DNA of 64,000 nt from Flavobacterium sp. (GTDB taxonomy: Bacteria; Bacteroidota; Bacteroidia; Flavobacteriales; Flavobacteriaceae), in contig NZ_JAIXRZ010000063.1 of the NCBI RefSeq assembly GCF_027484945.1, forward strand, positions 47,938 through 111,937. The letters are read 5' to 3'. Shown piece by piece: positions 43,703-52,025 of the stretch. The position numbers and the translations under genes were made by a program. Positions within the stretch are counted from its first letter, which is position 1; every line of letters begins with the position of its first letter. The notes beneath the pieces are model-generated. The model was given only the letters and a program-made list of their open reading frames with translations, was not told the DNA's origin and did not search any database.

Positions 43703-44025
43703 CAGTTTAAGGAACACTTTTGTGTTCCTTTTTTTATATGTGAAAGGGACGAGAAGTTTATCCCGATTAGCGTAGCGGATTCGGGGAGTCCCTCCATCGG
43801 CTCAGTTTAAGGAACACTTTTTTGTGTTCCTTTTTTATATGTGAAAGGGACGAGAAGTTTATCCCGATTAGTGTAGCGGATTCGGGGAGTCCCTCCATCG
43901 GCTCAGTTTAAGGAACACTTTTGTGTTCCTTTTTTTTATTTGAAAGGGACGAGAAGTTTATCCCGATTAGCGTAGCGGATTAGGGGAGTCCCTCCATCGG
44001 CTCAGTTTAAGGAACACTTTTTTGT
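43687..44025 (+). repeat. Tandem repeats (about 100 bp) made of the tRNA-Thr 3' end, terminator and palindromic insert
   Basis: Unit boundaries at AGTCCCTCCATCGG are 43687, 43787, 43888 and 43987, giving periods of 100, 101 and 99 bp; the fourth copy stops at about 44025. Each full unit holds the last 16 nt of tRNA-Thr, a hairpin with GGAACAC and GTGTTCC plus a T run, then a stretch reading GAGAAGTTTATCCCGATTAG and the end GCGGATTCGGGG. That insert has CCCGA against TCGGG, and GGGAC against the GTCCC of the next tRNA fragment. Copies differ by T-run length, C/T at one site (GCG or GTG) and TTCGG or TTAGG. No gene is visible here. Confidence 0.95.
43709..43736 (+). terminator. Rho-independent terminator of tRNA-Thr
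   Basis: AAGGAACAC (43709-43717), a 4-nt T loop and GTGTTCCTT (43722-43730), then a T run. It is copied with each unit of the tandem repeat at about 43809 and 43909. Confidence 0.85.
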
Positions 44026-44037
44026 ATGCTACTATTC

Positions 44038-44062
44038 AAAAAAAAAGCTCCTTTACAGGAGC
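44038..44062 (-). terminator. Rho-independent terminator of the transketolase operon
   Basis: Minus strand: GCTCCT (pairing 44057-44062 with 44047-44052) followed by a run of T (plus-strand A at 44038-44046). It lies 25 nt after the transketolase stop. Confidence 0.8.
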
Positions 44063-44086
44063 CTTTTCAAGTGAAGTATAGGGGTT

Positions 44087-45040
44087 TTACTTTCGTTGCA
44101 TTACTTTTTCACAAGCAGCAATTATCGAAGTACTCGTTAAACCATATTTTTCCATCAATTGTTCAGGTGTGCCACTTTCACCAAACGAATCGTGCACGGC
44201 TACAAATTCTTGTGGAGTCGGCTGATGCATCGCTAAAGTTCGGGCAACACTTTCACCCAATCCTCCCAACATATTGTGCTCTTCAGCGGTTACTACACAA
44301 CCGGTTTTTGCAACAGATTTCAAAATTGCTTCTTCATCCAAAGGTTTAATCGTGTGAATGTTAAGCACCTCTGCCGAAATACCTTTTGCTTCCAAGGCTT
44401 CTGCTGCAAGCAACGCTTCCCAAACTAAATGACCTGTAGCGATAATCGTAACATCGGTTCCTTCATTCATCAGAATCGCTTTTCCAATAATAAACGGTTC
44501 GTCTGCTGGTGTAAAGTTAGGTACCACTGGACGACCAAAACGCAAGTACGCAGGACCGTGATGTTCGGCCAAAGCAATCGTTGCTGCTTTCGTTTGGTTG
44601 TAATCGCAAGTGTTGATAACGGTCATACCCGGGAGCATTTTCATCAAACCAATATCTTCTAAAATTTGGTGGGTGGCCCCATCTTCGCCCAAGGTTAAAC
44701 CCGCATGCGATGCACAAATTTTTACATTTTTATCCGAATAAGCCACCGATTGGCGAATTTGATCATACACACGCCCGGTAGAAAAATTGGCAAAGGTTCC
44801 GGTAAACGGAATTTTACCCCCAATCGTCAATCCTGCCGCTATACCAATCATGTTGGCTTCGGCAATACCAACTTGGAAAAACCGCTCGGGGTGATTTTTT
44901 TTAAAATCGTCAAACTTTAACGAACCAATTAAATCGGCACACAAAGCGACTACATTTTCGTTTTTCTGACCCAATTCGGTCATCCCAGCTCCAAATCCGG
45001 AACGGGTATCTTTACTTCCTGTATTTTCGTATTTTTTCAT
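44087..45040 (-). CDS. Transketolase, C-terminal subunit
   Basis: 317 residues, equal to the pyrimidine-binding and C-terminal domains of transketolase. GMTELGQKNENVVALCADL opens the PYR domain, FFQVGIAEANMIGIAAGL near residue 54 has the catalytic Glu that activates thiamine diphosphate, and SHAGLTLGEDGATHQ near 110 is the substrate loop. The C-terminal domain starts near 190 (DVTIIATGHLVWEAL). The other half is encoded just upstream at 45054 with 13 nt between them. The enzyme moves two-carbon units between sugar phosphates in the non-oxidative pentose phosphate pathway. Confidence 0.92.
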   Translation of the reverse strand: MKKYENTGSKDTRSGFGAGMTELGQKNENVVALCADLIGSLKFDDFKKNHPERFFQVGIAEANMIGIAAGLTIGGKIPFTGTFANFSTGRVYDQIRQSVAYSDKNVKICASHAGLTLGEDGATHQILEDIGLMKMLPGMTVINTCDYNQTKAATIALAEHHGPAYLRFGRPVVPNFTPADEPFIIGKAILMNEGTDVTIIATGHLVWEALLAAEALEAKGISAEVLNIHTIKPLDEEAILKSVAKTGCVVTAEEHNMLGGLGESVARTLAMHQPTPQEFVAVHDSFGESGTPEQLMEKYGLTSTSIIAACEKVMQRK

Positions 45041-45053
45041 CGTGTGTCGCGTA

Positions 45054-45899
45054 TTAATAGTCTCCTAACGTTTCTGGATTTTGTGCCAATCCACTTTCCA
45101 ATTGCGCATCGTTGGGGGCTTTGCCGTGCCATGCATGGGTGTGCATCATAAAATCGACACCGTTACCCATTTCTGTATACAACAACACCGCAACGGGTTT
45201 TCCTTTACCAGTTTTCGCTTTGGCTTCTTTCATGCCAGCTAAAATCGCTTCAATAGTGTTCCCTTCTTTGATTTCGAGTACTTCCCAATCGAAAGCTTCA
45301 AATTTGGCACGTAAATTTCCTAACGAAAGCACATCATTCGTAGATCCGTCAATTTGCTGGCCGTTGTAATCTACCGTTGCAATTAGATTGTCTACTTTTT
45401 TGGCCGATGCATACATAATGGCTTCCCAGTTCTGACCCTCTTGCAATTCCCCGTCACCGGTTAAAATGTAAACGAGTTTATCATCCTGGTTTAATTTCTT
45501 AGCTGCTGCTGCGCCTATCGCTACCGATAATCCTTGACCGAGCGAACCCGATGCCATGCGAATACCGGGTAATCCTTCATGTGTTGTGGGGTGTCCTTGT
45601 AAACGTGAGTTTAATTTACGAAAAGTTGCCAATTCCGATACTGGAAAATAGCCACTCCGTGCTAAAACGCTATAAAAAACAGGAGAAATATGCCCGTTGG
45701 ATAAAAAGAATAGATCTTCACCTATTCCGTCCATAGCAAATCCATCGTTGCGGTCCATTAATTCTTGGTAAAGACAAACTAAAAATTCAGCACATCCCAA
45801 AGAACCTCCCGGGTGACCCGAATTTACGGCATGTACCATACGAAGAATATCCCGACGTACTTGTGTTGTAAAATCGTGTAGTTGTTGTGTGTTAGACAT
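45054..45899 (-). CDS. Transketolase, N-terminal subunit
   Basis: 281 residues, the thiamine diphosphate (PP) domain. HAVNSGHPGGSLGCAEFLV near residues 23-41 is the substrate His loop, FFLSNGHISPVFYSVL near 65 follows, and the metal-diphosphate motif GDGELQEGQNWEA with VDYNGQQIDG lies near 148-180 (GDG...N). HTAWHGKAPN-type end reads HTHAWHGKAPND. It forms an active enzyme only together with the C-terminal subunit at 44087, in the split form common in Bacteroidota. A canonical promoter precedes it. Confidence 0.92.
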   Translation of the reverse strand: MSNTQQLHDFTTQVRRDILRMVHAVNSGHPGGSLGCAEFLVCLYQELMDRNDGFAMDGIGEDLFFLSNGHISPVFYSVLARSGYFPVSELATFRKLNSRLQGHPTTHEGLPGIRMASGSLGQGLSVAIGAAAAKKLNQDDKLVYILTGDGELQEGQNWEAIMYASAKKVDNLIATVDYNGQQIDGSTNDVLSLGNLRAKFEAFDWEVLEIKEGNTIEAILAGMKEAKAKTGKGKPVAVLLYTEMGNGVDFMMHTHAWHGKAPNDAQLESGLAQNPETLGDY

Positions 45900-45922
45900 T
45901 GAAATAAAATTATGTTGTGTGG

Positions 45923-45953
45923 CAAAAGTACACCGATTCTATGGCTTATACAA
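45923..45953 (-). promoter_or_regulatory. Canonical promoter of the transketolase operon (TTG-N20-TACTTTTG)
   Basis: On the minus strand, TTG (45953-45951), 20 nt, TACTTTTG (45930-45923), an exact Bacteroidota consensus match. The box ends 23 nt before the ATG at 45899. Confidence 0.75.
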
Positions 45954-46059
45954 ATCTTGAAATTTAAATCGTACAATTCAGCTCTAAAATTGGCGAATTG
46001 ACTTATTGTACCATCGTTAAACGAAATCACAAACACTACCGCTCTATCCTAAAAAAAAG

Positions 46060-46067
46060 TATCTTTG
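46060..46067 (+). promoter_or_regulatory. Candidate -7 box for tgt
   Basis: TATCTTTG matches TAnnTTTG and ends 19 nt before the ATG at 46087. No -33 TTG at the expected spacing. Confidence 0.5.
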
Positions 46068-46086
46068 TGGGCTGAAATACCAGCTC

Positions 46087-47217
46087 ATGAAATTTGATCT
46101 CTTACATACCGATTTGCATTCGCAAGCCCGAGCGGGAAAAATCACTACAGATCACGGGGTAATTGAAACCCCGATTTTTATGCCTGTAGGGACTGTTGCC
46201 TCTGTAAAAGGGGTACACCAACGGGAATTGCGTGACGATATTAATCCCGATATTATCCTAGGAAATACCTACCATTTATACCTTCGACCTCAGCTCGATA
46301 TTCTCGAAAAAGCTGGCGGATTACACAAATTCATGAACTGGGACCGTAACATTTTAACCGATAGTGGGGGGTACCAAGTCTATTCGCTTTCGGCTAACCG
46401 AAAAATCAAAGAAGAAGGGGTGAAATTTAAGTCGCACATCGACGGTTCGTATCACTTTTTCTCTCCCGAAAATGTTATGGAAATTCAGCGTACAATTGGC
46501 GCAGATATTATCATGGCTTTTGACGAATGTACGCCCTATCCATGTGACTACCGCTATGCCAAACGCAGTATGCATATGACCCACCGCTGGTTGGATCGGT
46601 GTATCGCCCACTTGGAAACACTTCCACCCAAATATGGCTATGAACAAACGTTTTTTCCTATTGTGCAAGGGAGTACCTACAAGGATTTACGTCAAATGTC
46701 GGCCGAATATATTGCCAACGTAGGCGCAGAAGGAAATGCGATTGGGGGGTTATCTGTAGGCGAACCTGCCGAAGAAATGTACGCAATGACCGAAGTAGTA
46801 ACCGCGGTTTTACCCAAAGACAAACCTCGTTATTTGATGGGGGTGGGGACTCCAATTAATATTCTCGAAAATATTGCCTTGGGTATTGATATGTTTGACT
46901 GCGTAATGCCTACCCGAAATGCCCGAAACGGCATGTTGTTTACGGCGAATGGAGTGATTAACATTAAAAACAAAAAATGGGAGGATGATTTTTCTCCAAT
47001 TGACGAAATGGGAATTACTTTTGTCGATACCGAATATTCCAAAGCCTATCTTCGTCATTTGTTTGCCGCCAATGAATACTTGGGGAAGCAAATTGCTACC
47101 ATTCACAATTTAGGATTTTATATGTGGTTGGTTCGCGAAGCTCGAAAGCATATTATTGCCGGTGATTTTCGCGTTTGGAAAGATAAAATGGTCCTACAAA
47201 TGAGTCAGCGCCTCTAA
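46087..47217 (+). CDS. tgt: tRNA-guanine transglycosylase (queuine/preQ1)
   Basis: 376 residues. DSGGYQVYSLS at about residues 90-100 carries the catalytic Asp, FDECTPYP near 142 and IGGLSVGEP near 218 bind preQ1, and GIDMFDCVMPTRNARNG near 262-278 carries the nucleophile Asp. The enzyme exchanges guanine 34 for preQ1 in tRNAs with GUN anticodons; a QueD-like gene lies at 41342. The odd point is the C-terminal zinc site: where E. coli Tgt has Cys-x-Cys-x2-Cys between PLD and SRAYL, this protein reads PIDEMGITFVDTEYSKAYL, with all three cysteines replaced. The stop overlaps the next start (TAATG). Confidence 0.92.
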   Translation: MKFDLLHTDLHSQARAGKITTDHGVIETPIFMPVGTVASVKGVHQRELRDDINPDIILGNTYHLYLRPQLDILEKAGGLHKFMNWDRNILTDSGGYQVYSLSANRKIKEEGVKFKSHIDGSYHFFSPENVMEIQRTIGADIIMAFDECTPYPCDYRYAKRSMHMTHRWLDRCIAHLETLPPKYGYEQTFFPIVQGSTYKDLRQMSAEYIANVGAEGNAIGGLSVGEPAEEMYAMTEVVTAVLPKDKPRYLMGVGTPINILENIALGIDMFDCVMPTRNARNGMLFTANGVINIKNKKWEDDFSPIDEMGITFVDTEYSKAYLRHLFAANEYLGKQIATIHNLGFYMWLVREARKHIIAGDFRVWKDKMVLQMSQRL

Positions 47218-48299
47218 TGAAAATTATCGATAAATATATTTTAAAACGGTACATGATGACTTTTGTCACCATGTTGTTACTATTTATTCCAATTGGGATA
47301 ACAATCGATGTGGCGGAAAAGGTGAACAAAATGGTCGAGAATAATGTGCCCTTTCCAGCAATTGCTGCGTATTATGTCGATTTTACCATTTATTTTGCAA
47401 ACCTCCTTTTTCCCATTTTCTTGTTTCTTTCAATTATTTGGTTCACTTCCAAATTGGCCAATAATACCGAAGTAATAGCGATTTTAAGTTCGGGCATTTC
47501 GTTTCAACGTTTTTTAAAACCCTACATAATTGGTGCAACAATTGTTTCAATTTTTGCCTTGTTGATGGGTTTCTTTTTGGTGCCCAAAGCCAGTGAAGGG
47601 TTTAAAACTTTTCGCTACATGTACCTTATTGGAAATGGTCAAAATGAAATGCGCGACAATTCCGATGTGTACAGTCAGGTGAGCGAAAATGAATATGTAT
47701 TTGTGAATTCCTACAATCCTGATTCCAAATTAGGATTTAAGTTTTCAATGGAACGCTTTGAAGGGGACAAATTAAAGTACAAGATTACTGCCGATCGGAT
47801 TAAGTACAATGAATATAATCGGACCTTTTCTTTATTTGATTACAAGAAACGAAAAGTAGGGGAGTTGGGCGATCAAATTGAAGTTGGGATAAAAAAAGAT
47901 ACGATTTTACCATTAGAGCCCAATGAATTAACTCCGGTGGTTTATATTGCAGAAACGCTGAATTATTTTGATTTGGTTCAATTTATCGAACGAGAGAAAA
48001 AGCGGGGATCAAGCAATATCAACACCTATTTGGTGGTTTTGTATAAAAAATACAGCGTGCCAATTTCGGCCTTTATACTTACGATTATTGCCGTAGCGGT
48101 TTCGTCGATGAAACGGCGTGGAGGTATGGGAATCAATTTGGTGATCGGAATTGTCATTGCCTTTGGTTTTGTATTCATGGATAAGGTATTTGGGGTTTTG
48201 GCCGAAAAAGCCAGTGCGCCCCCCATACTTTTGGTTTGGTTGCCCAATATCATTTTTGGTATCTTAGCGGTCTATTTACTTCGTAATGCCAAACGATAA
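47217..48299 (+). CDS. LptF/LptG family LPS export permease
   Basis: 360 residues. Hydrophobic helices at about 12-35, 50-80 and 95-125, a periplasmic region of about 150 residues with beta-jellyroll pattern (residues 130-270), and three more helices after about 278, the YjgP/YjgQ layout. MKIIDKYILKRYMMTF is the typical start. With LptB (30299) it should form the complex that pulls LPS from the inner membrane; a second LptF/G protein is expected elsewhere. It starts within the Tgt stop codon and overlaps the next gene by 14 nt. Confidence 0.87.
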   Translation: MKIIDKYILKRYMMTFVTMLLLFIPIGITIDVAEKVNKMVENNVPFPAIAAYYVDFTIYFANLLFPIFLFLSIIWFTSKLANNTEVIAILSSGISFQRFLKPYIIGATIVSIFALLMGFFLVPKASEGFKTFRYMYLIGNGQNEMRDNSDVYSQVSENEYVFVNSYNPDSKLGFKFSMERFEGDKLKYKITADRIKYNEYNRTFSLFDYKKRKVGELGDQIEVGIKKDTILPLEPNELTPVVYIAETLNYFDLVQFIEREKKRGSSNINTYLVVLYKKYSVPISAFILTIIAVAVSSMKRRGGMGINLVIGIVIAFGFVFMDKVFGVLAEKASAPPILLVWLPNIIFGILAVYLLRNAKR

Positions 48300-49167
48300 A
48301 TTTCGCAGTCAGCTGCTCTTGCATGGGATAGTCTTTATTTGGGGCTTTACCGCTATTATTGGAAAGTTAATTTCCCTTGAAGCATTAGCGCTGGTTTGGT
48401 TTCGTATGCTTTTTGCGGTGTTTTTTATCTGGGGATATATCGCTTATAAAGGAATTGAATGGCGGTATTCCCGCAAGCAAATCGCTGTTTTTTTACTAGC
48501 AGGTACGGTTATTGCCTTGCATTGGTTTACATTTTTTAAAGCGATTAAAGTTTCCAATGTTTCAGTTACCTTAGCGTGTCTATCCACGGGTGCTTTTTTT
48601 ACTTCGTTAATCGAACCGATGGTGAGCAGAAAAAAAATAGTCGGGTATGAAATTGTATTTGGATTACTTGTTGTAGGCGGTTTAGCACTTATTTTTAATG
48701 TAGAAACCCAGTATGTTGAAGGTATTGTTTTGGCGCTGGTATCTGCCTTTCTTTCGGCCACATTTGCGATTATCAATGCAAAGCTAGTTATCAAACATGA
48801 ACCTGTGGTATTATCCTTATTTGAATTAATTGGAGGGGTGTTGTTTTTTACCCTTTTACTTGCATACTCGGGTAGTTTTTCAACGGCGTTTTTCCAACTT
48901 TCGGCATCCGATTTAGTGTATTTACTCCTATTAAGTTCGGTATGCACCGCTTTTGCGATGATTGCCTCTACAGCTTTATTACGGGTGTTGGATGCCTACA
49001 CCGTTATGCTCACCATTAACTTGGAACCGGTGTATGGAATTCTATTAGCAATGCTGCTATTTGATCAATCCGAGACTATGAGCGGTACCTTTTATTTGGG
49101 TGCCCTTGTAATTTTACTCACCGTTATTGCAAATGGCATACTAAAGTCAAGAAAGTCAGCCGACTAG
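48286..49167 (+). CDS. EamA/DMT family transporter
   Basis: 293 residues with ten predicted membrane helices in two related halves, the EamA (drug/metabolite transporter) layout. LHGIVFIWGFTAIIGKLISL opens the first half, WFRMLFAVFFIWGYIAY follows, and LNLEPVYGILLAMLLF-type text (NLEPVYGILLAMLLFDQSE) near residue 245 is the conserved helix in the second half. The substrate is unknown; members export amino acids, purines or other metabolites. It overlaps the LptF/G gene by 14 nt, so the genes are probably in one transcript. Confidence 0.85.
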   Translation: MPNDKFRSQLLLHGIVFIWGFTAIIGKLISLEALALVWFRMLFAVFFIWGYIAYKGIEWRYSRKQIAVFLLAGTVIALHWFTFFKAIKVSNVSVTLACLSTGAFFTSLIEPMVSRKKIVGYEIVFGLLVVGGLALIFNVETQYVEGIVLALVSAFLSATFAIINAKLVIKHEPVVLSLFELIGGVLFFTLLLAYSGSFSTAFFQLSASDLVYLLLLSSVCTAFAMIASTALLRVLDAYTVMLTINLEPVYGILLAMLLFDQSETMSGTFYLGALVILLTVIANGILKSRKSAD

Positions 49168-49222
49168 CTATTTTGTTTACAACTTATCGTTATTTTTTAT
49201 TTTCCTAGAAAAAGGAAAGCTA

Positions 49223-49230
49223 TATCTTTG
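49223..49230 (+). promoter_or_regulatory. Candidate -7 box for accA
   Basis: TATCTTTG matches TAnnTTTG and ends 31 nt before the ATG at 49262. The -33 region has no TTG. Confidence 0.45.
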
Positions 49231-49261
49231 TAGTTCGAACGATTACTAAACCTCGTATTCT

Positions 49262-50215
49262 ATGGAATATTTAGATTTTGAGCTTCCGATAAAAGAGTTG
49301 GAAGATCAACTTGAAAAATGTGAGTTAATTGGCCATGAATCCAATGTGGATGTCTCCAATACTTGCAAGCAGATCGAGAAAAAATTAGAAGAGACCAAGA
49401 AAAAAATCTATAAAAACCTTACCGCTTGGCAACGGGTACAATTGTCGCGTCATCCCAATCGTCCGTATACGTTGGAGTATATTACAACCTTAACAGACGG
49501 AACATTTTTGGAATTGTTTGGCGACCGTAATTTTAAAGACGACAAAGCTATGATAGGCGGTTTGGGTAAAATTGGTGGACAATCGTTTATGTTGATTGGT
49601 CAACAAAAAGGAATTAACACCAAAATGCGTCAATACCGAAACTTTGGTATGGCCAATCCTGAAGGGTACCGAAAAGCCTTACGTTTGATGAAAATGGCTG
49701 AGAAATTTGGGGTGCCGGTTATTACATTTATCGATACGCCGGGTGCCTATCCAGGAATGGAAGCTGAGGAGCGCGGTCAAGGAGAAGCGATTGCCCGTAA
49801 TATTTTTGAAATGTCCCGCCTGCAAGTCCCAATTATTTGTATTATCGTTGGGGAAGGAGCCTCTGGAGGTGCGTTAGGAATTGGGGTTGGCGATCGCGTA
49901 TTTATGTTGGAAAACACCTGGTATTCGGTTATTTCACCCGAATCGTGTTCGTCTATTTTGTGGAAGAGTTGGGATTTCAAAGAGAAAGCCGCCGAAGCTT
50001 TGAAATTGACCTCTACCGATATGAAAAAACAAAAATTAGTAGATGATATCATTCCCGAACCACTAGGAGGTGCGCACTACGATAAAGAAACCACATTTGC
50101 TACCGTAAAAGAATATATTCTCAAATCCTTTAACGAATTAAAAGATTTATCAACAACCGAGCTGGTGGCCAAACGAATGGATAAATACAGCAAAATGGGA
50201 GAGTATAAAGAGTAA
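49262..50215 (+). CDS. accA: Acetyl-CoA carboxylase carboxyltransferase, subunit alpha
   Basis: 317 residues. The N-terminal helical part ([15 protein letters not shown]) leads to the crotonase-fold domain. [21 protein letters not shown] near residues 80-100, [19 protein letters not shown] near 117-135, [21 protein letters not shown] near 159 and [19 protein letters not shown] near 197 are AccA signatures. It transfers the carboxyl group from biotin to acetyl-CoA, with AccD (not in the window), in the first step of fatty acid synthesis. A strong terminator follows. Confidence 0.95.
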   Translation: MEYLDFELPIKELEDQLEKCELIGHESNVDVSNTCKQIEKKLEETKKKIYKNLTAWQRVQLSRHPNRPYTLEYITTLTDGTFLELFGDRNFKDDKAMIGGLGKIGGQSFMLIGQQKGINTKMRQYRNFGMANPEGYRKALRLMKMAEKFGVPVITFIDTPGAYPGMEAEERGQGEAIARNIFEMSRLQVPIICIIVGEGASGGALGIGVGDRVFMLENTWYSVISPESCSSILWKSWDFKEKAAEALKLTSTDMKKQKLVDDIIPEPLGGAHYDKETTFATVKEYILKSFNELKDLSTTELVAKRMDKYSKMGEYKE

Positions 50216-50242
50216 TACACTAAACTTTTAGAAGTATAGGTA

Positions 50243-50274
50243 AATCCGAAGCCCTTGGTTTCGGATTTTTTTTT
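50243..50274 (+). terminator. Rho-independent terminator after accA
   Basis: AATCCGAA at 50243-50250 pairs with TTCGGATT at 50259-50266, followed by a long T run to 50274. Confidence 0.85.
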
Positions 50275-50361
50275 GGTTTTCAACAAAATTTCACAATTTA
50301 TAAACAGCTGCTGGTAATAAGTCGTCAATCGATTTCAAGCAGAATTCGTTACTTTCGCATT

Positions 50362-51906
50362 ATGGAAAATGTACGTAATATTAACCCGGTCAAAGTAGAG
50401 AAAACGACCCTAATCAATCTTGAAAAAGGAAAACTTCCTCCACAAGCAGTTGACTTGGAAGAGGCCGTTTTGGGAGCCATGATGATTGACAAAAAAGGGG
50501 TTGATGAAGTCATTGATATACTACAACCTGAGGCTTTTTATAGAGATGCCCATCAGTTTATTTTTGAAGCGATTTTTCAATTATTTACCGATTCCCAGCC
50601 GATTGACTTATTAACGGTTTCAGCGCAATTAAAAAAGAACGGTAAATTAGAAATTGCCGGTGGGGATTATTATTTAATTCAGCTTACTCAAAAAATTGCT
50701 TCTTCTGCGCATATTGAGTTTCACTCGCGCATTATCCTGCAAAAATACATTCAACGCTCATTAATTAAAATTTCTTCCGAGATTATCGAAGAGGCCTATG
50801 ATGAGTCGACCGATGTTTTTGATTTATTAGACCATGCAGAGTCGCGGTTGTATGAGGTAACGCAGGGCAACATTAAGCGCAGTTCAGAAACCGCCCAGAG
50901 TTTGGTGATGCAAGCCAAAAAACGCATTGAGGAAATTTCAAATAAAGACGGATTAAGCGGGATACCCACTGGTTTTCATAAATTGGATCAAGTAACCTCA
51001 GGGTGGCAACCTTCAGATTTAATTATTATTGCCGCTCGTCCGGGTATGGGTAAAACCGCATTTGTATTGTCGATGGCGCGCAATATGGCAATCGACTCTC
51101 AAAGTCCAGTAGCGATCTTCTCCCTTGAGATGTCCTCCGTACAATTAATCACCCGTTTGATTTCTTCCGAAACGGGTTTGTCTTCGGAGAAATTGCGTAC
51201 CGGAAAATTGGAAAAACACGAATGGGAGCAATTGAGTGTAAAAGTGCGCGATCTTGAAAAAGCACCGTTGTATATTGACGATACGCCCTCCTTATCCATT
51301 TTCGATTTGCGAGCAAAAGCCCGTCGATTGGCCTCCCAACACGGAATCAAATTGATCATCATCGATTATTTGCAATTGATGACTGCAGGGGGTGCAGGTA
51401 AAGGAGGCGGGAACCGCGAGCAAGAAATTTCTACAATTTCTCGAAATCTAAAGGCCTTAGCCAAAGAATTGGGTGTTCCTGTTATTGCGTTATCGCAGTT
51501 ATCCCGTGCCGTTGAAACCCGAGGTTCGAGCAAAAGGCCGTTGTTGTCTGACCTTCGTGAATCGGGAGCAATTGAGCAAGATGCCGATATCGTTTCGTTT
51601 ATTTATCGCCCAGAATACTACAAAATCGAAGAATGGGATGATGAAGGACATTTGCCAACTCAAGGACAAGCCGAATTTATCATTGCCAAGCATCGTAACG
51701 GTTCGTTGGAAAATATCCGGTTGAAGTTTATCGGTAGTTTGGGTAAATTTGATAACCTTGACGAATTGGGTAGCGGTTTTGATGATTTGCCTTCAAAAAT
51801 GAACTTGGATGAAAATCCGTTTTTTACCAAAAACTTACCTTCTGCCAATGAGGCATTTGGCAGTAATCATCCACCAATGGAGGACGACAGTGAAGTTCCA
51901 TTTTAA
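50362..51906 (+). CDS. dnaB: Replicative DNA helicase DnaB
   Basis: 514 residues. The N-terminal domain starts at PPQAVDLEEAVLGAMMIDK, residues about 26-44. The RecA-like helicase domain has Walker A AARPGMGKTAFVLS near residue 225-238, LEMSSVQLITRLIS near 255, Walker B LIIIDYLQLM near 330-339 and SQLSRAVETR with SDLRESGAIEQDAD near 375-400. The hexamer unwinds DNA at the replication fork and recruits primase. No intein is present. It is preceded by 146 nt holding the accA terminator and followed by its own terminator. Confidence 0.95.
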   Translation: MENVRNINPVKVEKTTLINLEKGKLPPQAVDLEEAVLGAMMIDKKGVDEVIDILQPEAFYRDAHQFIFEAIFQLFTDSQPIDLLTVSAQLKKNGKLEIAGGDYYLIQLTQKIASSAHIEFHSRIILQKYIQRSLIKISSEIIEEAYDESTDVFDLLDHAESRLYEVTQGNIKRSSETAQSLVMQAKKRIEEISNKDGLSGIPTGFHKLDQVTSGWQPSDLIIIAARPGMGKTAFVLSMARNMAIDSQSPVAIFSLEMSSVQLITRLISSETGLSSEKLRTGKLEKHEWEQLSVKVRDLEKAPLYIDDTPSLSIFDLRAKARRLASQHGIKLIIIDYLQLMTAGGAGKGGGNREQEISTISRNLKALAKELGVPVIALSQLSRAVETRGSSKRPLLSDLRESGAIEQDADIVSFIYRPEYYKIEEWDDEGHLPTQGQAEFIIAKHRNGSLENIRLKFIGSLGKFDNLDELGSGFDDLPSKMNLDENPFFTKNLPSANEAFGSNHPPMEDDSEVPF

Positions 51907-51919
51907 ATAAAAGAAAAGT

Positions 51920-51947
51920 AAAACAGGTAATTGCGCCTGTTTTTTTT
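51920..51947 (+). terminator. Rho-independent terminator after dnaB
   Basis: AAAACAGG at 51920-51927 pairs with CCTGTTTT at 51936-51943, followed by a T run. Confidence 0.85.
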
Positions 51948-52025
51948 AATGCAACAATTAACAATTCCTTGTTTCCAATTTTCTTTGAATAATTGTACCT
52001 TCGAAACCAATCTAGTTTAAACCGC

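Noticed and set aside
43687..44025. CRISPR array
   Set aside because: Units are about 100 bp and the whole unit, including what would be spacers, is repeated nearly without change. No cas gene is in the window.
43629..44025. Site of an integrated prophage or ICE
   Set aside because: Repeated tRNA 3' ends look like att sites, but they are only 100 bp apart, enclose no integrase, and the next genes are a housekeeping transketolase. Kept only as an idea in the findings.
44026..44349. 107-codon rightward open frame after the tRNA repeats
   Set aside because: It runs antisense to the transketolase C-terminal gene and has no family features.
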